Source: Alteromonas sp. RKMC-009
GTDB lineage: Bacteria > Pseudomonadota > Gammaproteobacteria > Enterobacterales > Alteromonadaceae
Direction of reading: 5' to 3'
DNA length: 64,000 nt
Assembly: GCF_003584565.2 (NCBI RefSeq)
Contig: NZ_CP031010.1
Coordinates: 434,001 to 498,000, forward strand
Below are positions 8,668 to 19,593 of the stretch, piece after piece. Below the pieces are notes generated by a model that was not told the origin of the DNA, did not search any database, and saw nothing but the letters and a program-made list of their open reading frames with translations. Made by a program: the position numbers and the translations under genes. Positions within the stretch are counted from its first letter, which is position 1; each line of letters starts with the position of its first letter.

Positions 8668-8674
8668 GTTGATT

Positions 8675-8831
8675 CGGGAAGCAAGCCGGACGCATGAGCT
8701 GGGAAACCTTGATGCGTTTCAAACACGCTGTGAACCCATCCATGGGAGCTCCACAGCCGCATCCCTGCGGCTGAGGGTTTGAAACGCATCAAGATTTCCC
8801 TTCCGCTCATGCTTAACCGGCTTTCCTCCCG
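8675..8831. repeat. Long imperfect inverted repeat with conserved core (copy 1)
   Basis: Fills most of the gap between the DUF4861 gene and thiH. Outer arms 8675-8689 and 8817-8831 match 13 of 15. GCATGAGC (8692-8699) pairs with 8805-8812. The main arms 8701-8724 and 8777-8800 pair at 23 of 24 positions, 17 of them consecutively (8708-8724 with 8777-8793). The 52-base interior (8725-8776) holds a small hairpin around CAGCCGCATCCCTGCGGCTG. That interior is 43/52 identical to 52086-52137, whereas the arms are different sequences. No open reading frame or transposase is present, so this looks like a dispersed hairpin element of unknown function. Confidence 0.85.
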
Positions 8832-8957
8832 TCTGGCTCCTCCCCGTAAATCTGAAAAGCCTTGCCTATCTTTGACGCTTTATAAACATTATGTATGAAA
8901 CCCATCGGGAATACCCAGCCCGTGCGTCCTGTACTCTCCCAATACATTTAACTGCAC

Positions 8958-10073
8958 TTAACGGCCGAATGCATTCAGCCAGTCTGTCCATACCGGGTCG
9001 AGTCCGCGGGCGGTGAGGCTGTTTGCCACTGCACTGGCTGAGCGGGTGTCTTCGGTTGAGAATTGCTCCAGTGCTGTTGTGGGAGCGCTGTATCCGCCAG
9101 GTTGTGTTTGCGATGCGGCAGACAATTGATTAATAGCCAATGGTACGACATTGTCGCGAAATGCCGGGGATTCCCTGGTGGAAAGGCTTAATTCCACTTC
9201 CGGAAAACACAGTCGGTAAGCGCAAATAAGTTGTATGAGCTGCTTATCTGATACCTGACTTTTCTGCGTTGCCCGGTCACCGGCGCAGGGCTTGATGCGG
9301 GGGAACGCAACGGAGTAGCGACTTTTCCAGTAGCGTTGTTGTAACAGGCTGAGATGTAATGCGGTAAATGCGCTGTCCGTCCGCCATTCGGATAACCCGA
9401 GTAATGCGCCGAGACCGATTTTGTTCATACCAGCTTCGCCAAGCCTGTCCGGTGTTGCTAACCGCCAGTCGAAATCCTGCTTTTTGCCCCGCAGGTGATA
9501 CTCCGCATAATGGGCGCGATGATAAGTTTCTTGATAAACCAGCACACTGTCAGTTCCGGCTGCTGCAAGGGCACGGTACTCATCTGTGGAAAGAGGTTGT
9601 ACCTCCATGGCAACATGGCTGAAGTGAGCCTTTACTAACTCTATTGCCTCTAGAAAATAATCCATGCCTGCTTTTGTTTCGTGCTCGCCGGTAACCAGCA
9701 ACACGGAATCAAAACCCATTTTCTTAATGGCATAAACTTCCTCTGATATTTCAGCCATGGTCAGTTTCGTGCGCTTAATTTTATTGCTCATGGTAAAGCC
9801 ACAATAGGTGCATTCGTTGGCGCACAGGTTCGACAGATACAATGGCACGAACAAAGACACGGTATGGCCGAAACGCTGGCGTGTGAGGGCCTGTGCCTTA
9901 ACTGCCATATCCGGCAGAAATCCCTCTGCGGCAGGGGATATCAGCGCAAGAAAATCCTGCCAGTGCCGGACGGAGCGTTGTAGTGCTGACATCACATCTG
10001 CCGCGCTTTTGCTGTAAAGCGCAAGCCTGACATCGTCCCAGTCTGTGCGGGACAGCTCTTCTGCCACTGTCAT
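8958..10073 (-). CDS. thiH: 2-iminoacetate synthase ThiH
   Basis: 371 residues, near the usual 377. It is a radical-SAM enzyme that cleaves tyrosine to dehydroglycine (2-iminoacetate) and p-cresol for thiazole formation in anaerobic-type thiamine synthesis. The [4Fe-4S] motif C-x3-C-x2-C is seen at Cys84, Cys88 and Cys91 (LCANECTYC). It is followed by [10 protein letters not shown] and the C-terminal BATS-like region with AFPRIKPC. The start overlaps the thiG stop by four bases. It is the last gene of the thiC operon. Confidence 0.95.
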   Translation of the reverse strand: MTVAEELSRTDWDDVRLALYSKSAADVMSALQRSVRHWQDFLALISPAAEGFLPDMAVKAQALTRQRFGHTVSLFVPLYLSNLCANECTYCGFTMSNKIKRTKLTMAEISEEVYAIKKMGFDSVLLVTGEHETKAGMDYFLEAIELVKAHFSHVAMEVQPLSTDEYRALAAAGTDSVLVYQETYHRAHYAEYHLRGKKQDFDWRLATPDRLGEAGMNKIGLGALLGLSEWRTDSAFTALHLSLLQQRYWKSRYSVAFPRIKPCAGDRATQKSQVSDKQLIQLICAYRLCFPEVELSLSTRESPAFRDNVVPLAINQLSAASQTQPGGYSAPTTALEQFSTEDTRSASAVANSLTARGLDPVWTDWLNAFGR

Positions 10074-10843
10074 GATAAGCCAGCCAGAAACTGTGTGAAC
10101 GGGCTGGTGGCGGAAGCCCGGGAGTTAACCGGTGCTGCACCGGCCAGCCAGGCCTCGCGGCCGGCTTCCACGGCTTTTGCAAACGCAGTGGCCATGGCAA
10201 CAGGTTGGGTCGCGGCAGCAATGGCGGTATTTACCAGTACTGCATCAGCGCCCATTTCCATGGCTTCGCAAGCATGAGAGGGAGCGCCGATCCCTGCATC
10301 AACCACCACCGGCACGCCGGCTTGTTCTATTATAATCTGCAGGAACTCGCGGGTTTGCAGGCCCTTATTGGAGCCGATAGGCGCGCCTAGTGGCATCACG
10401 GCAGCGCATCCGGCTTCTTCTAAACGCTTGCAGAGGACAGGATCCGCATGACAATAGGGCAGCACGTCGAAGCCTTCTTTGCACAGCACTTCAGCGGCTT
10501 TGAGAGTTTCCACGGGGTCGGGAAGTAAGAAGCGCTGATCGGGATGAATTTCCAGTTTCAGCCAGCTGGTTCCCAACAGCTCTCTGGCCAGACGGGCAGC
10601 ATAAACCGCTTCTTCCGCTGTCGCCGCCCCGGAGGTGTTAGGCAGTAATGTAACCGGCAGCGAACGCAAAACCCTGAGGGTAGGGTCGGGTACGTCGCAT
10701 TTTGAAAGCCGTTTAAGTGCAAGCGTAACAAGCCGGGTCTGGCTGGCGACCAGGGCATCTTTCATGATATCAGGGTGACTGAATTTCCCAGTACCGGTGA
10801 ATAATCTGGATGTAAAAGTGGTGCCGGCAATTGTCAGCATCAT
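10070..10843 (-). CDS. thiG: Thiazole synthase ThiG
   Basis: 257 residues, the family length. A TIM-barrel enzyme that joins 1-deoxyxylulose-5-phosphate, dehydroglycine and ThiS-thiocarboxylate sulfur to form the thiazole phosphate. Family segments visible include [13 protein letters not shown] near the N-terminus, [33 protein letters not shown] (about residues 130-162) and [29 protein letters not shown] near residue 185. Start and stop overlap thiS and thiH, so expression is coupled. Two tandem ATG codons mark the start. Confidence 0.96.
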   Translation of the reverse strand: MMLTIAGTTFTSRLFTGTGKFSHPDIMKDALVASQTRLVTLALKRLSKCDVPDPTLRVLRSLPVTLLPNTSGAATAEEAVYAARLARELLGTSWLKLEIHPDQRFLLPDPVETLKAAEVLCKEGFDVLPYCHADPVLCKRLEEAGCAAVMPLGAPIGSNKGLQTREFLQIIIEQAGVPVVVDAGIGAPSHACEAMEMGADAVLVNTAIAAATQPVAMATAFAKAVEAGREAWLAGAAPVNSRASATSPFTQFLAGLS

Positions 10844-11043
10844 TAACCTCCCGCTACAAGAGTAAAGAGTTCTACGGCATCGTCAGGTTGGAGCTTATAA
10901 TGTTGCCACTGGCTGGCCGGTATGATTGTCTGGTTTACCGCTACAGCCACTGACGGGGTTTGCTGCAGATAATCACTGATCGCATCGGCGAGCAGGCTGC
11001 CTTCTGGCAGAGTAAGCTTGTCACCGTTACACAATATGTTCAT
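10843..11043 (-). CDS. thiS: Sulfur carrier protein ThiS
   Basis: 66 residues from ATG at 11043, preceded by a GGGGGA Shine-Dalgarno. An upstream in-frame ATG would give 78 residues, longer than the family. It is a ubiquitin-fold sulfur carrier ending in the required Gly-Gly (LVAGG), which ThiF adenylates and which then carries the thiocarboxylate. It overlaps thiF by four bases (ATGA) and thiG by one base. Confidence 0.94.
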   Translation of the reverse strand: MNILCNGDKLTLPEGSLLADAISDYLQQTPSVAVAVNQTIIPASQWQHYKLQPDDAVELFTLVAGG

Positions 11044-11798
11044 GGTGTTCCCCCGATATTGTTTGAGCATGCCGGACACGCCGTATTTTTATTCACCCTG
11101 AAATGGCGCAGGGTGAGGGCGCGTCCGTCATAGACGTGAAGTTGTCCGAAATCCACAGGTTGAATGCCGCACAGGTAACTGAGTGCAAGACTGGCCTGAA
11201 ACTGACCGGCAATAGCTACCACAGGACTGAATATTCCCTGTTCCATGCACATTTGTGAGTGCTCACCAATCTGTTCCATGCATTCATAACAGGCCGAGCC
11301 GGATGCAGGATTGAGCGCCAGCGCCGTGGCAGCAAAGCCTGCGGCACTGGCGGAAATGAGCGGCAGCTTATGTTCAAGGGCCAGTCCATTGACAAATTTT
11401 CTGCTGGACACGCTGTCTGTGCAATCCAGCAGCAACGAACAGTACGGCAGGTGGGTGGCAAGTCTGACGGGATCGGCCGGGTCATCAATGCATCTAATCT
11501 GACACCCGCCATGCATGGCTGCCAGTCGCGACCGTGCAGCACAGACTTTCTTTTGTCCCGCATCGGCTTCGGTAAACAGCCACTGGCGGGGTAAATTACT
11601 GAGTTCTACGATGTCATGGTCGACCAGCACAATTTCGCCAACACCGGCAGATACCAGCGCCATGGCTACCTGACAGCCCAGTCCGCCGCAGCCAAACAGC
11701 ATGACTTTTGATTGCATGAGTTGGAGTTGGGCTTCCTCATCAAAATTATCCAGCAGTAAATGACGGCTGTAGCGTGAATACAGTTCAGTGGTCAGCAC
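11040..11798 (-). CDS. thiF: ThiS adenylyltransferase ThiF
   Basis: 252 residues. An E1-like enzyme that adenylates the ThiS C-terminus. Nucleotide-binding motif GCGGLGCQVAMAL (about residues 36-48), then NLPRQWLF. Zinc-binding cysteine pairs are visible as CYECM (about residue 170) and CPAC near the C-terminus. It overlaps the end of thiDE by 14 bases and thiS by four. The homologous MoeB function is less likely given the thiS neighbour. Confidence 0.94.
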   Translation of the reverse strand: MLTTELYSRYSRHLLLDNFDEEAQLQLMQSKVMLFGCGGLGCQVAMALVSAGVGEIVLVDHDIVELSNLPRQWLFTEADAGQKKVCAARSRLAAMHGGCQIRCIDDPADPVRLATHLPYCSLLLDCTDSVSSRKFVNGLALEHKLPLISASAAGFAATALALNPASGSACYECMEQIGEHSQMCMEQGIFSPVVAIAGQFQASLALSYLCGIQPVDFGQLHVYDGRALTLRHFRVNKNTACPACSNNIGGTP

Positions 11799-13322
11799 GG
11801 CGGCACCTCCCGCGCAATGCGTTGACGGCGTCTTCCGGGTTATTGCTTTCTGTAATGGCCGTCACCACGGCAATGGCATCTGTGCCTGTGGCAGCCACGG
11901 TGTCGATATTGCTTAACTTAATACCGCCGATGGCCACAGTGGGAATGCCGTGATATTTGCAAAGTGACACGTAGTCAGCCAGCCGCGCCGTACCCTGTGG
12001 TGCAGAGGGCATATCTTTCGTTCTGGTAGGAAAAATATGACCCAGCGCTATGTAAGAAGGCCTGATTTGAATGGCGCGGCACAGCTTTGCATATCCGTGA
12101 GTGGAAATGCCCAGCCGCAACCCGGCAAGGGCAATGGCACTCAAATCGGCAGATGCGAGATCTTCCTGCCCGAGATGCACACCATACGCCCCGTGTTCGA
12201 TAGCCAGTTGCCAGTGGTCATTGATGAAAAGCTGGGTGTTGTATCCGGCAGCCATGGTTACTGCCTCGCGGATGATTTCACTCAGTTCTGCACCTTTGGA
12301 TTTAATCCGCAACTGGATGATCTTAAGATTTAAAGGGAGAAGGCGCTGCAGCCATTTAATGCTGTCCACCACGGGATAAAGCCCGGGCGCAGAGTCCAGT
12401 AATTCCGGTAAAAAATAATCATTCTCTACTGGTAACAAGCCTTCGAAAACCGCAGGGAAGTGAGGAAGCAGTGAGGCGGGAAGCAACGGTGTCTGTTGTT
12501 CAGCGTGCCCCTCACGTTCAGACGGCGGGCGACGAAGGACAGCCGTTTCAGGTAAAACCAACTCTGCCTGTTGCCAGGCTGCGGCAACCACAGCTTCGGC
12601 CAGCGAAACTGCATCTTCTGTGATGTACTGCTCAGCCATTGCTCCGGCGATGGCCGATGCCAGCAGACAACCGGAACCCCGTAAGTTAAAAGGCTGCCGG
12701 GCTTTGTGCACAAAGCGCCGGACGTTTTCTTTGCTGTACAGCACATCACAGATTTCCGACGTGTTCCCGGAGTCGGGCCGGAGCGATGAGTCTGGTCTGT
12801 GACCGCCTTTTACCAGCACCTGATCGCAGCCGGAAGCGATAAGCTGATGGGCGGCAGCCAGTTCATCCCTGGCTTGCCGTAACGTAAAGCCTGTCAGCCA
12901 GGCCAGCTCATCATAGTTCGGCGTGATAAGCGTGATGTAGGGCAATAGCCCGGCGATAGCATCAAACGACAAGTCACCGAGTTTACTCTTTGATGATGTC
13001 TGTAATACAGGGTCCCAAATCACCGGAATTTGCGGATATTCAGACAGTTTCTTAATGAGCACATGGATCTGTTCATCATTCGCCAGCGCACCCACTTTTA
13101 TTACCGCAGGGATCTGCGGCTGAAAAGCGACTTGCAGCTGTGCCGAAAATGACGCCGGCGATACCGGAGAAACGTGCAGCACACTGTCATGAGTTTGCGC
13201 GCTGACCAGCGAGACCACACTAATCTGGTGGACAGCAAAACATTGCAGCGCACGCTGGTCCTGCTGTAAACCGGCGGCGCCGGAGCTGTCGGTGCCGCCA
13301 ATGGTTAAAACACGGGGTAACA

Positions 13323-13323
<1 letters not shown>
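11785..13323 (-). CDS. thiDE: Fused HMP-phosphate kinase / thiamine-phosphate synthase (ThiD-ThiE)
   Basis: 512 residues, about the sum of ThiD (266) and ThiE (210) plus a linker. N-terminal ThiD domain: GGTDSSGAAGLQQD (residues 8-21) and VKGGH (about 171) for phosphorylating the pyrimidine. C-terminal ThiE domain from about residue 310: QLRIKSK, FINDHWQLAIEHGAYGVHLGQEDL and GHIFPTRTKDMPSAPQGT, which couples pyrimidine and thiazole phosphates. The usual ThiD start motif is GSDSGGGAGIQAD and the ThiE loop is QLRDK, so both sites carry substitutions. The gene sits between thiC (overlapping TAATG) and thiF. Confidence 0.94.
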
Positions 13324-15239
<1,916 letters not shown>

Positions 15240-15260
15240 TCAGGAGTGAGTATACAAGGG

Positions 15261-15311
15261 GCAACACCGGCAAACAGACGGTCGTCTGTTGTGATGGTGG
15301 AACGGTGTTGC
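15261..15311 (-). promoter_or_regulatory. Nested hairpins between TPP riboswitch and thiC
   Basis: A 9-base perfect stem (GCAACACCG 15261-15269 with CGGTGTTGC 15303-15311) encloses an 8-base stem (AACAGACG 15273-15280 with 15283-15290). It lies just downstream of the aptamer on the minus-strand transcript, where an expression platform is expected. No U-run follows, so simple intrinsic termination is not supported. Translational or Rho-dependent control is possible. Confidence 0.5.
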
Positions 15312-15317
15312 TGCTTG

Positions 15318-15407
15318 TTCCCTTCGCAGGTATTAGCCTGATCAGGTTCTACGGATCCCGCAATGCGGTCTCAGCTTGCTTTCATGTGAAAGACGAAGCA
15401 CTCCGAC
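15318..15407 (-). ncRNA. TPP riboswitch (thi-box) upstream of thiC
   Basis: Read on the minus strand, the conserved aptamer pieces occur in order: CGGAGTGC (15398-15405), CTGAGA (15369-15374), AACCTGAT (15341-15348) and GCGAAGGGA (15319-15327). These are the hallmark segments of the thiamine-pyrophosphate aptamer. It should repress the thiC-thiDE-thiF-thiS-thiG-thiH operon when TPP is plentiful. Confidence 0.95.
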
Positions 15408-15420
15408 AAGTTCTGTTTTT

Positions 15421-15450
15421 ACTATAATCATGAATTGAAAAAGAAAACAA
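15421..15450 (-). promoter_or_regulatory. Putative sigma-70 promoter of the thi operon
   Basis: On the minus strand TTGTTT (15445-15450) and TATAGT (15421-15426) are spaced by 18 bases. The predicted start point would fall a few bases before the TPP aptamer, which is the expected arrangement. Confidence 0.5.
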
Positions 15451-15535
15451 GCTTTGTCTTAACGCGCTGATAAGTGTCTTTAGCGAGTTTGCTGCCAGAT
15501 CGCTGGTCGGTTTGTGAAGTTTCTGGTAGGCTGAA

Positions 15536-15550
15536 TAGTAATTATTGTCA
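15536..15550. promoter_or_regulatory. Candidate Fur box upstream of feoA
   Basis: The minus-strand reading TGACAATAATTACTA agrees with the 7-1-7 Fur pattern TGATAATNATTATCA at 11 of the 14 defined positions. It lies about 70 bases upstream of feoA, a gene commonly repressed by Fur with iron. Confidence 0.45.
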
Positions 15551-15618
15551 TTAGGCTCTTCAATGTAGTCGAACACTCAACGCCAGGTTTAACGCGTTGA
15601 TTAAATTAGAGATTTTGT

Positions 15619-15852
15619 ATGACATTGTGGGATTTACCAAGCAAACAACAAGCAATTATTATCTCTGTGAAAGAGAGTTTATGTGTCAACGTAAAGGAAC
15701 GTTTATCTGAAATGGGCGTTCAGAATGGACGTGAAGTTCAGTGTGTCAGAAAAGGCCCGCTGGGCGGACCTATCGTGATGCAACTGGGTGGCAGCGTGTT
15801 TGCTATCGAAGAAAATCTCGCCGCACAAATCGAAGTTGAAGTGCGTAACTAA
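15619..15852 (+). CDS. feoA: Ferrous iron transport accessory protein FeoA
   Basis: 77 residues, the family length. A small SH3-like protein that assists FeoB. The sequence has the typical hydrophobic start, the VKERLSEMGVQNGREVQCVRKGPLGGPIVMQLGGS core and the AIEENLAAQIEVE end. It is 44 bases upstream of feoB on the same strand, with a candidate Fur box further upstream. No feoC was seen. Confidence 0.9.
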   Translation: MTLWDLPSKQQAIIISVKESLCVNVKERLSEMGVQNGREVQCVRKGPLGGPIVMQLGGSVFAIEENLAAQIEVEVRN

Positions 15853-15896
15853 CGCTCACTTTTCCGCTGTCGGCAGTAACAGGATACCCTTTTTTC

Positions 15897-17711
15897 ATGC
15901 AACGCATTTTAATGGTCGGAAAGCCCAATTCCGGTAAGAGTCTTTTATTCAATCAATTAACCGGTCTGCGACAAAAAGTCGCTAACTATCCCGGTGTTAC
16001 CGTGGAAGTTAAACGGGGTCAGTGTCAGGATTTTGAAGTGGTAGATTTGCCGGGCACTTACACGCTTCGTGGTCTTAGCCGTGATGAAGAAATCGCAATT
16101 AAAGAAATCACCGCATCGGTAGAACGTGACGATACCTCTCTGGTGGTTTGTGTGCTTGATGCCACCCGTTTAGAGCGCAGTTTAGTGCTGGGTCTGCAGG
16201 TGCAGAAACTGGCAAAAGCCAACAATAAAGCTGTACTCTTTGCCCTCAACTTCATCGACGAAGTCCGCAGGATCGGCGAAGATATCGACACAGAGGCGCT
16301 GAGTAAAGAATTAGGCAGTCCGGTAATGGCGCTGTCAGCAAGAACCCTGGACGGCTTGCATGAATTTAAGCAGACCATGCTGTCTGTTGCCAAAGCGCCG
16401 TCAGGTCATATCCCGACGACATCGCTTTCAGAGGGGGAGTCTGCGGTAAATCAGAGTCAGGCACTGGCTTCAAAGTACGGCCTGCACCTGGATGTTGTGC
16501 TGAAAAATCAGAACAGCGTCGACCGCTTCCTGTTAAACAGCTGGACCGGCTCACTGGTATTCCTCGGCGTCATGTTTGTACTCTTCCAGAGTATTTTCAC
16601 TCTCGCGGCCCCCCTGATGGACGGCGTGGAAACGCTGATCGGCAGCGCTGCTGAAGGTGTCAGTGCAATTACGCCGGAAGGCATTGTTACTGACTTTTTT
16701 AACGACGCCATATTCGGCGGTTTAGGCTCTTTCCTGGTGTTCGTACCGCAAATTATGGTACTGACATTCATTATCGGCTTGCTGGAAGACAGCGGTTATC
16801 TTGCCCGTGCGGCACTGATGTGTCACCGCCCGTTGAGCGCAGTGGGCTTATCTGGCAGAAGCTTTATTCCTTATCTTTCGGGTCATGCCTGCGCCATTCC
16901 TGCCATCATGGCGGCCCGTACTATCGAGTCGCCGCACAAGCGTCTTATCACCATGCTGACCATCCCGCTGATGTCCTGTTCAGCCCGTTTGCCGGTTTAT
17001 GCATTGTTGGTTGCGGTACTGGTGCCGGAAGACGGTACTTTCCTGGGCATTTTTGGCTTGCAGGGGGCTGCCTTCTTCGGCCTGTATTTCTTCGGCATTA
17101 TCACAGCCCTGATTGTCAGCCAGTTTCTGACACGCTTCTTACCTAAAGATCTGGAAGAGTCAGACATGCCGTTCATTCTTGAATTACCCACTTACCGCTT
17201 ACCACACTGGAAGCCGTTAACCTTCCGGGTTATCGACAGTGGGATGCAGTTTATCCGCCGTGCTGCACCGATTATTTTCGTGGTGTCGGTGGGGATCTGG
17301 ATCCTGGGTTATTTCCCGATGGGTTCGACTCTGGAAGACAGCTGGCTCGGGCAAATCGGCCATGTTATCCAGCCTGTATTCGAGCCAATGGGTCTGGACT
17401 GGCGTTACGGCGTGGCAATACTGATGTCGTTCCTCGCCCGTGAAGTATTCGTCGGTGCGCTGGGTACACTGTTCGGTATGGATGGTGCTGAAGACAATGT
17501 TAATGGTCTGGCTGAACGTATTCAGGCTGACGGACTGACAACCGGCGCCGGCCTTGGCCTTGTGCTGTTCTACGTTGTGGCGCTGCAATGTGTAGCAACC
17601 GTTGCCATGCTTAAAGGTGAAACCGGCAGTAATAAACTCGCATGGGGCCTGTACGTCGGATACGGTATCCTGGCCTACGTTATCGCCGTACTGGTGAATA
17701 TGTTGTTCTGA
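15897..17711 (+). CDS. feoB: Ferrous iron permease FeoB
   Basis: 604 residues, shorter than the roughly 770 of E. coli FeoB. The N-terminal G domain shows G1 GKPNSGKS (residues 8-15), the YPGVTVEVKRG switch region, G3 DLPGTY (about 50) and G4 NFID (about 119). It is followed by Gate-type membrane segments including SGYLARAALMCHRPLSAVGLSGRSFIPYLSGHACAIPAIMAAR with a conserved Cys region. It imports Fe(II) across the inner membrane. The second Gate half and the C-terminus look compact rather than broken: there is a clean stop after a terminal membrane helix. The Shine-Dalgarno is weak, so translation may be coupled to feoA. Confidence 0.93.
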   Translation: MQRILMVGKPNSGKSLLFNQLTGLRQKVANYPGVTVEVKRGQCQDFEVVDLPGTYTLRGLSRDEEIAIKEITASVERDDTSLVVCVLDATRLERSLVLGLQVQKLAKANNKAVLFALNFIDEVRRIGEDIDTEALSKELGSPVMALSARTLDGLHEFKQTMLSVAKAPSGHIPTTSLSEGESAVNQSQALASKYGLHLDVVLKNQNSVDRFLLNSWTGSLVFLGVMFVLFQSIFTLAAPLMDGVETLIGSAAEGVSAITPEGIVTDFFNDAIFGGLGSFLVFVPQIMVLTFIIGLLEDSGYLARAALMCHRPLSAVGLSGRSFIPYLSGHACAIPAIMAARTIESPHKRLITMLTIPLMSCSARLPVYALLVAVLVPEDGTFLGIFGLQGAAFFGLYFFGIITALIVSQFLTRFLPKDLEESDMPFILELPTYRLPHWKPLTFRVIDSGMQFIRRAAPIIFVVSVGIWILGYFPMGSTLEDSWLGQIGHVIQPVFEPMGLDWRYGVAILMSFLAREVFVGALGTLFGMDGAEDNVNGLAERIQADGLTTGAGLGLVLFYVVALQCVATVAMLKGETGSNKLAWGLYVGYGILAYVIAVLVNMLF

Positions 17712-17717
17712 TAACGG

Positions 17718-17780
17718 GTAAACAGCACTTCGTTGAGTAAGCTAATCAAAGAGCCGGGAGCTTGATGAGGTGCTGTTTAC
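17718..17780. terminator. Inverted repeat between convergent feoB and fecR-type genes
   Basis: An 11-base perfect stem, GTAAACAGCAC (17718-17728) with GTGCTGTTTAC (17770-17780), spans the convergent gap. AAGCT/AGCTT inside it may extend the fold. No U-tract on either side, so bidirectional termination is only likely from position. Confidence 0.4.
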
Positions 17781-17788
17781 AACAACCA

Positions 17789-18928
17789 CTAACGGTCATA
17801 CACCGTAACTTTGTTTATATCCGTTTTTTCAATTCTTGCTTTGCCTGAACTTTCCAAAAAATTCAGCAGAGACATCGGGTCATTGGTTTCAAATACACCG
17901 GTTACAGACATACCTGACAAGTCCGCAGAGGCGATGGTGACCTGCAATGCATTATAGCGATTAAATTCGCGAACTACGTTATCTAAACGGTCGTTCCGGA
18001 AAATCATTTCTCTGGATTTCCACGACGTCTCTCTGGCTACATCTACCGATGCTTCTGTATGAATATTACCATTGTCCTGAAGCACAGCTTTTTGTCCCAC
18101 AGTCACCAGCAGAGGCCTGTCTTTCGTTAAGTCCGGTGCAGTAAAGTCAGTCAGTTTGATACCGGTGGAGCGAAACGGAATCAGCTGTTCTTTTTTCGCT
18201 TCTCTTGCCAGTGCGACTTCTCCGGTAAGAACCGTCAATGCAACACTTCCGGGCTCACTGCGGACGTTAAATTCGGTTCCCAGCGCCTGGAACATTGTGT
18301 CGTTAACCCAGACCCTGAAGGGCTTTTGAAGATTATGTGCAACTTTGAAAATTGCTTCTCCCTGATGCAGAACGATGTTTCTGTATTTCCCGGTATAGTT
18401 AATATCTACAGCAGTCAGCGTGTTCAGGTAGATAATCGAGCCATCTTCCAGCGTGATGCTTCTTTGCTCACCCAGTGATGTTTTGTATTGTACAGGCTGA
18501 TTTTGCGCTACAGGCGTTTCGCCGGCGCTTTTAACCGGCAGCATCTGATAAGCGAAAATAGCGCCCGCCAGCAAACAGGCAGCAACCGGAAGCCAGCGGG
18601 TTTTCCGGGGGCGTCCGGACGTTTCGTGGTCCGAATTATTACCGGTCAGCTTCTGATGTTGAGTGATAGGAGTCACCTTACTGCCCGCTGCTGATTCTAC
18701 CTGAGCGAGTAATTTGTCGACGGATAGCTTTTTACTCTGATCAACATCTGACATCAGATCCAGCAACACGCATGCGTGGATAAATTCCTCCACGTGAGCA
18801 GGTCCCATCAGCAACCAGTGCGTCAGTTCACGACGATCTTTTTCGCTCAGTTCGCCATCGTCCAGCAATACCGCCCAGTAGCTAGCTTGTTCAATGATCA
18901 GAGAATTAGATTGTTTAACCATATTCAT
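17789..18928 (-). CDS. FecR-family anti-sigma / signal transducer
   Basis: 379 residues. N-terminal cytoplasmic part (about 1-90) with the FecR N-terminal-type segment QASYWAVLLDDGELSEKDRRELTHWL, one membrane helix near residues 102-121, then a periplasmic FecR domain (about 150-250: TSLGEQRSITLEDGSIIYLNTLTAV). A C-terminal STN-like domain follows (NDRLDNVVREFNRYNALQVTIA, about 310-375). It relays the signal from the TonB-dependent receptor to the ECF sigma factor encoded just upstream, with a 4-base overlap. This is the standard cell-surface signalling arrangement. Confidence 0.92.
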   Translation of the reverse strand: MNMVKQSNSLIIEQASYWAVLLDDGELSEKDRRELTHWLLMGPAHVEEFIHACVLLDLMSDVDQSKKLSVDKLLAQVESAAGSKVTPITQHQKLTGNNSDHETSGRPRKTRWLPVAACLLAGAIFAYQMLPVKSAGETPVAQNQPVQYKTSLGEQRSITLEDGSIIYLNTLTAVDINYTGKYRNIVLHQGEAIFKVAHNLQKPFRVWVNDTMFQALGTEFNVRSEPGSVALTVLTGEVALAREAKKEQLIPFRSTGIKLTDFTAPDLTKDRPLLVTVGQKAVLQDNGNIHTEASVDVARETSWKSREMIFRNDRLDNVVREFNRYNALQVTIASADLSGMSVTGVFETNDPMSLLNFLESSGKARIEKTDINKVTVYDR

Positions 18929-19467
18929 GATGCATCACTCGCAATTTGCGCTTTGCGACATTCTGTCATAGCACGGGTTAAGTATTTTCTGACGGTGTGA
19001 ATAGAAATTCCCAGTTTTTCTGCAATTTCCGCATGATTAAGGCCATCGCGCTTCCTCAGCAGTAATACTGACTGATAAACAGGTGGAAGTGTAACTAGTA
19101 TTTTCTCCAGTTCTTGTATAGCTTTCTGCCGCTCAAGTTGCAGGTGAGGGTCTTCATTGCCGGGAAAATTTTCCAGACCATCAGTAAGAGGTGTTTCATT
19201 TTGAGCAATCCGCTCATTCTTTGAACGCATTTCATGCACAAGATTTGCGGCAATACGAAACAAGTAGGCTTTGGGTTGTTCTATGAGATCTTTTCTTTCT
19301 ACATTCATCAGCCGCAGGTAAGTCTCCTGCGAAAAATCCTGAGCCTGCTGATTGTTATTCGATCGACGCATGAAGAAGGCAAACAGTTCCTTATAAGAAC
19401 TGTCGTAGAGCCCTTTTACAAAGCTGCTGCATTTACTCTTTTTATTCGTCGCAGTGTGGTTGCCCAT
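18925..19467 (-). CDS. ECF sigma factor, FecI-like
   Basis: 180 residues. Region 2 (about 15-85) includes FMRRSNNNQQAQDFSQETYLRLMN and PKAYLFRIAANLVHEMRSKNER. Region 4 (about 115-170) includes LPPVYQSVLLLRKRDGLNHAEIAEKLGISIHTVRKYLTRAM. It is paired with the downstream fecR-type gene and lies divergent from an STN-bearing TonB-dependent receptor, its likely target promoter. The ligand sensed is unknown. Confidence 0.92.
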   Translation of the reverse strand: MGNHTATNKKSKCSSFVKGLYDSSYKELFAFFMRRSNNNQQAQDFSQETYLRLMNVERKDLIEQPKAYLFRIAANLVHEMRSKNERIAQNETPLTDGLENFPGNEDPHLQLERQKAIQELEKILVTLPPVYQSVLLLRKRDGLNHAEIAEKLGISIHTVRKYLTRAMTECRKAQIASDAS

Positions 19468-19593
19468 AGAGAAAGATGTCTTGTGCCGGAATTCTGAGGG
19501 GAAGATGAATTAATACTTATCAAAATCAGATTAAAACTTCGCGGAAGTTTCAAGATAAAAAAAATAAGTACCTAAATCCAGCACTTTCACACT

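Noticed and set aside
8675..8831. CRISPR array or insertion sequence at the hairpin
   Set aside because: There are no regularly spaced direct repeats and no transposase frame; only inverted symmetry.
15382..15576. 64-codon minus-strand frame upstream of thiC
   Set aside because: It runs through the thi promoter, the start of the TPP aptamer and the candidate Fur box, has a GTG start without a ribosome site, and resembles no family.
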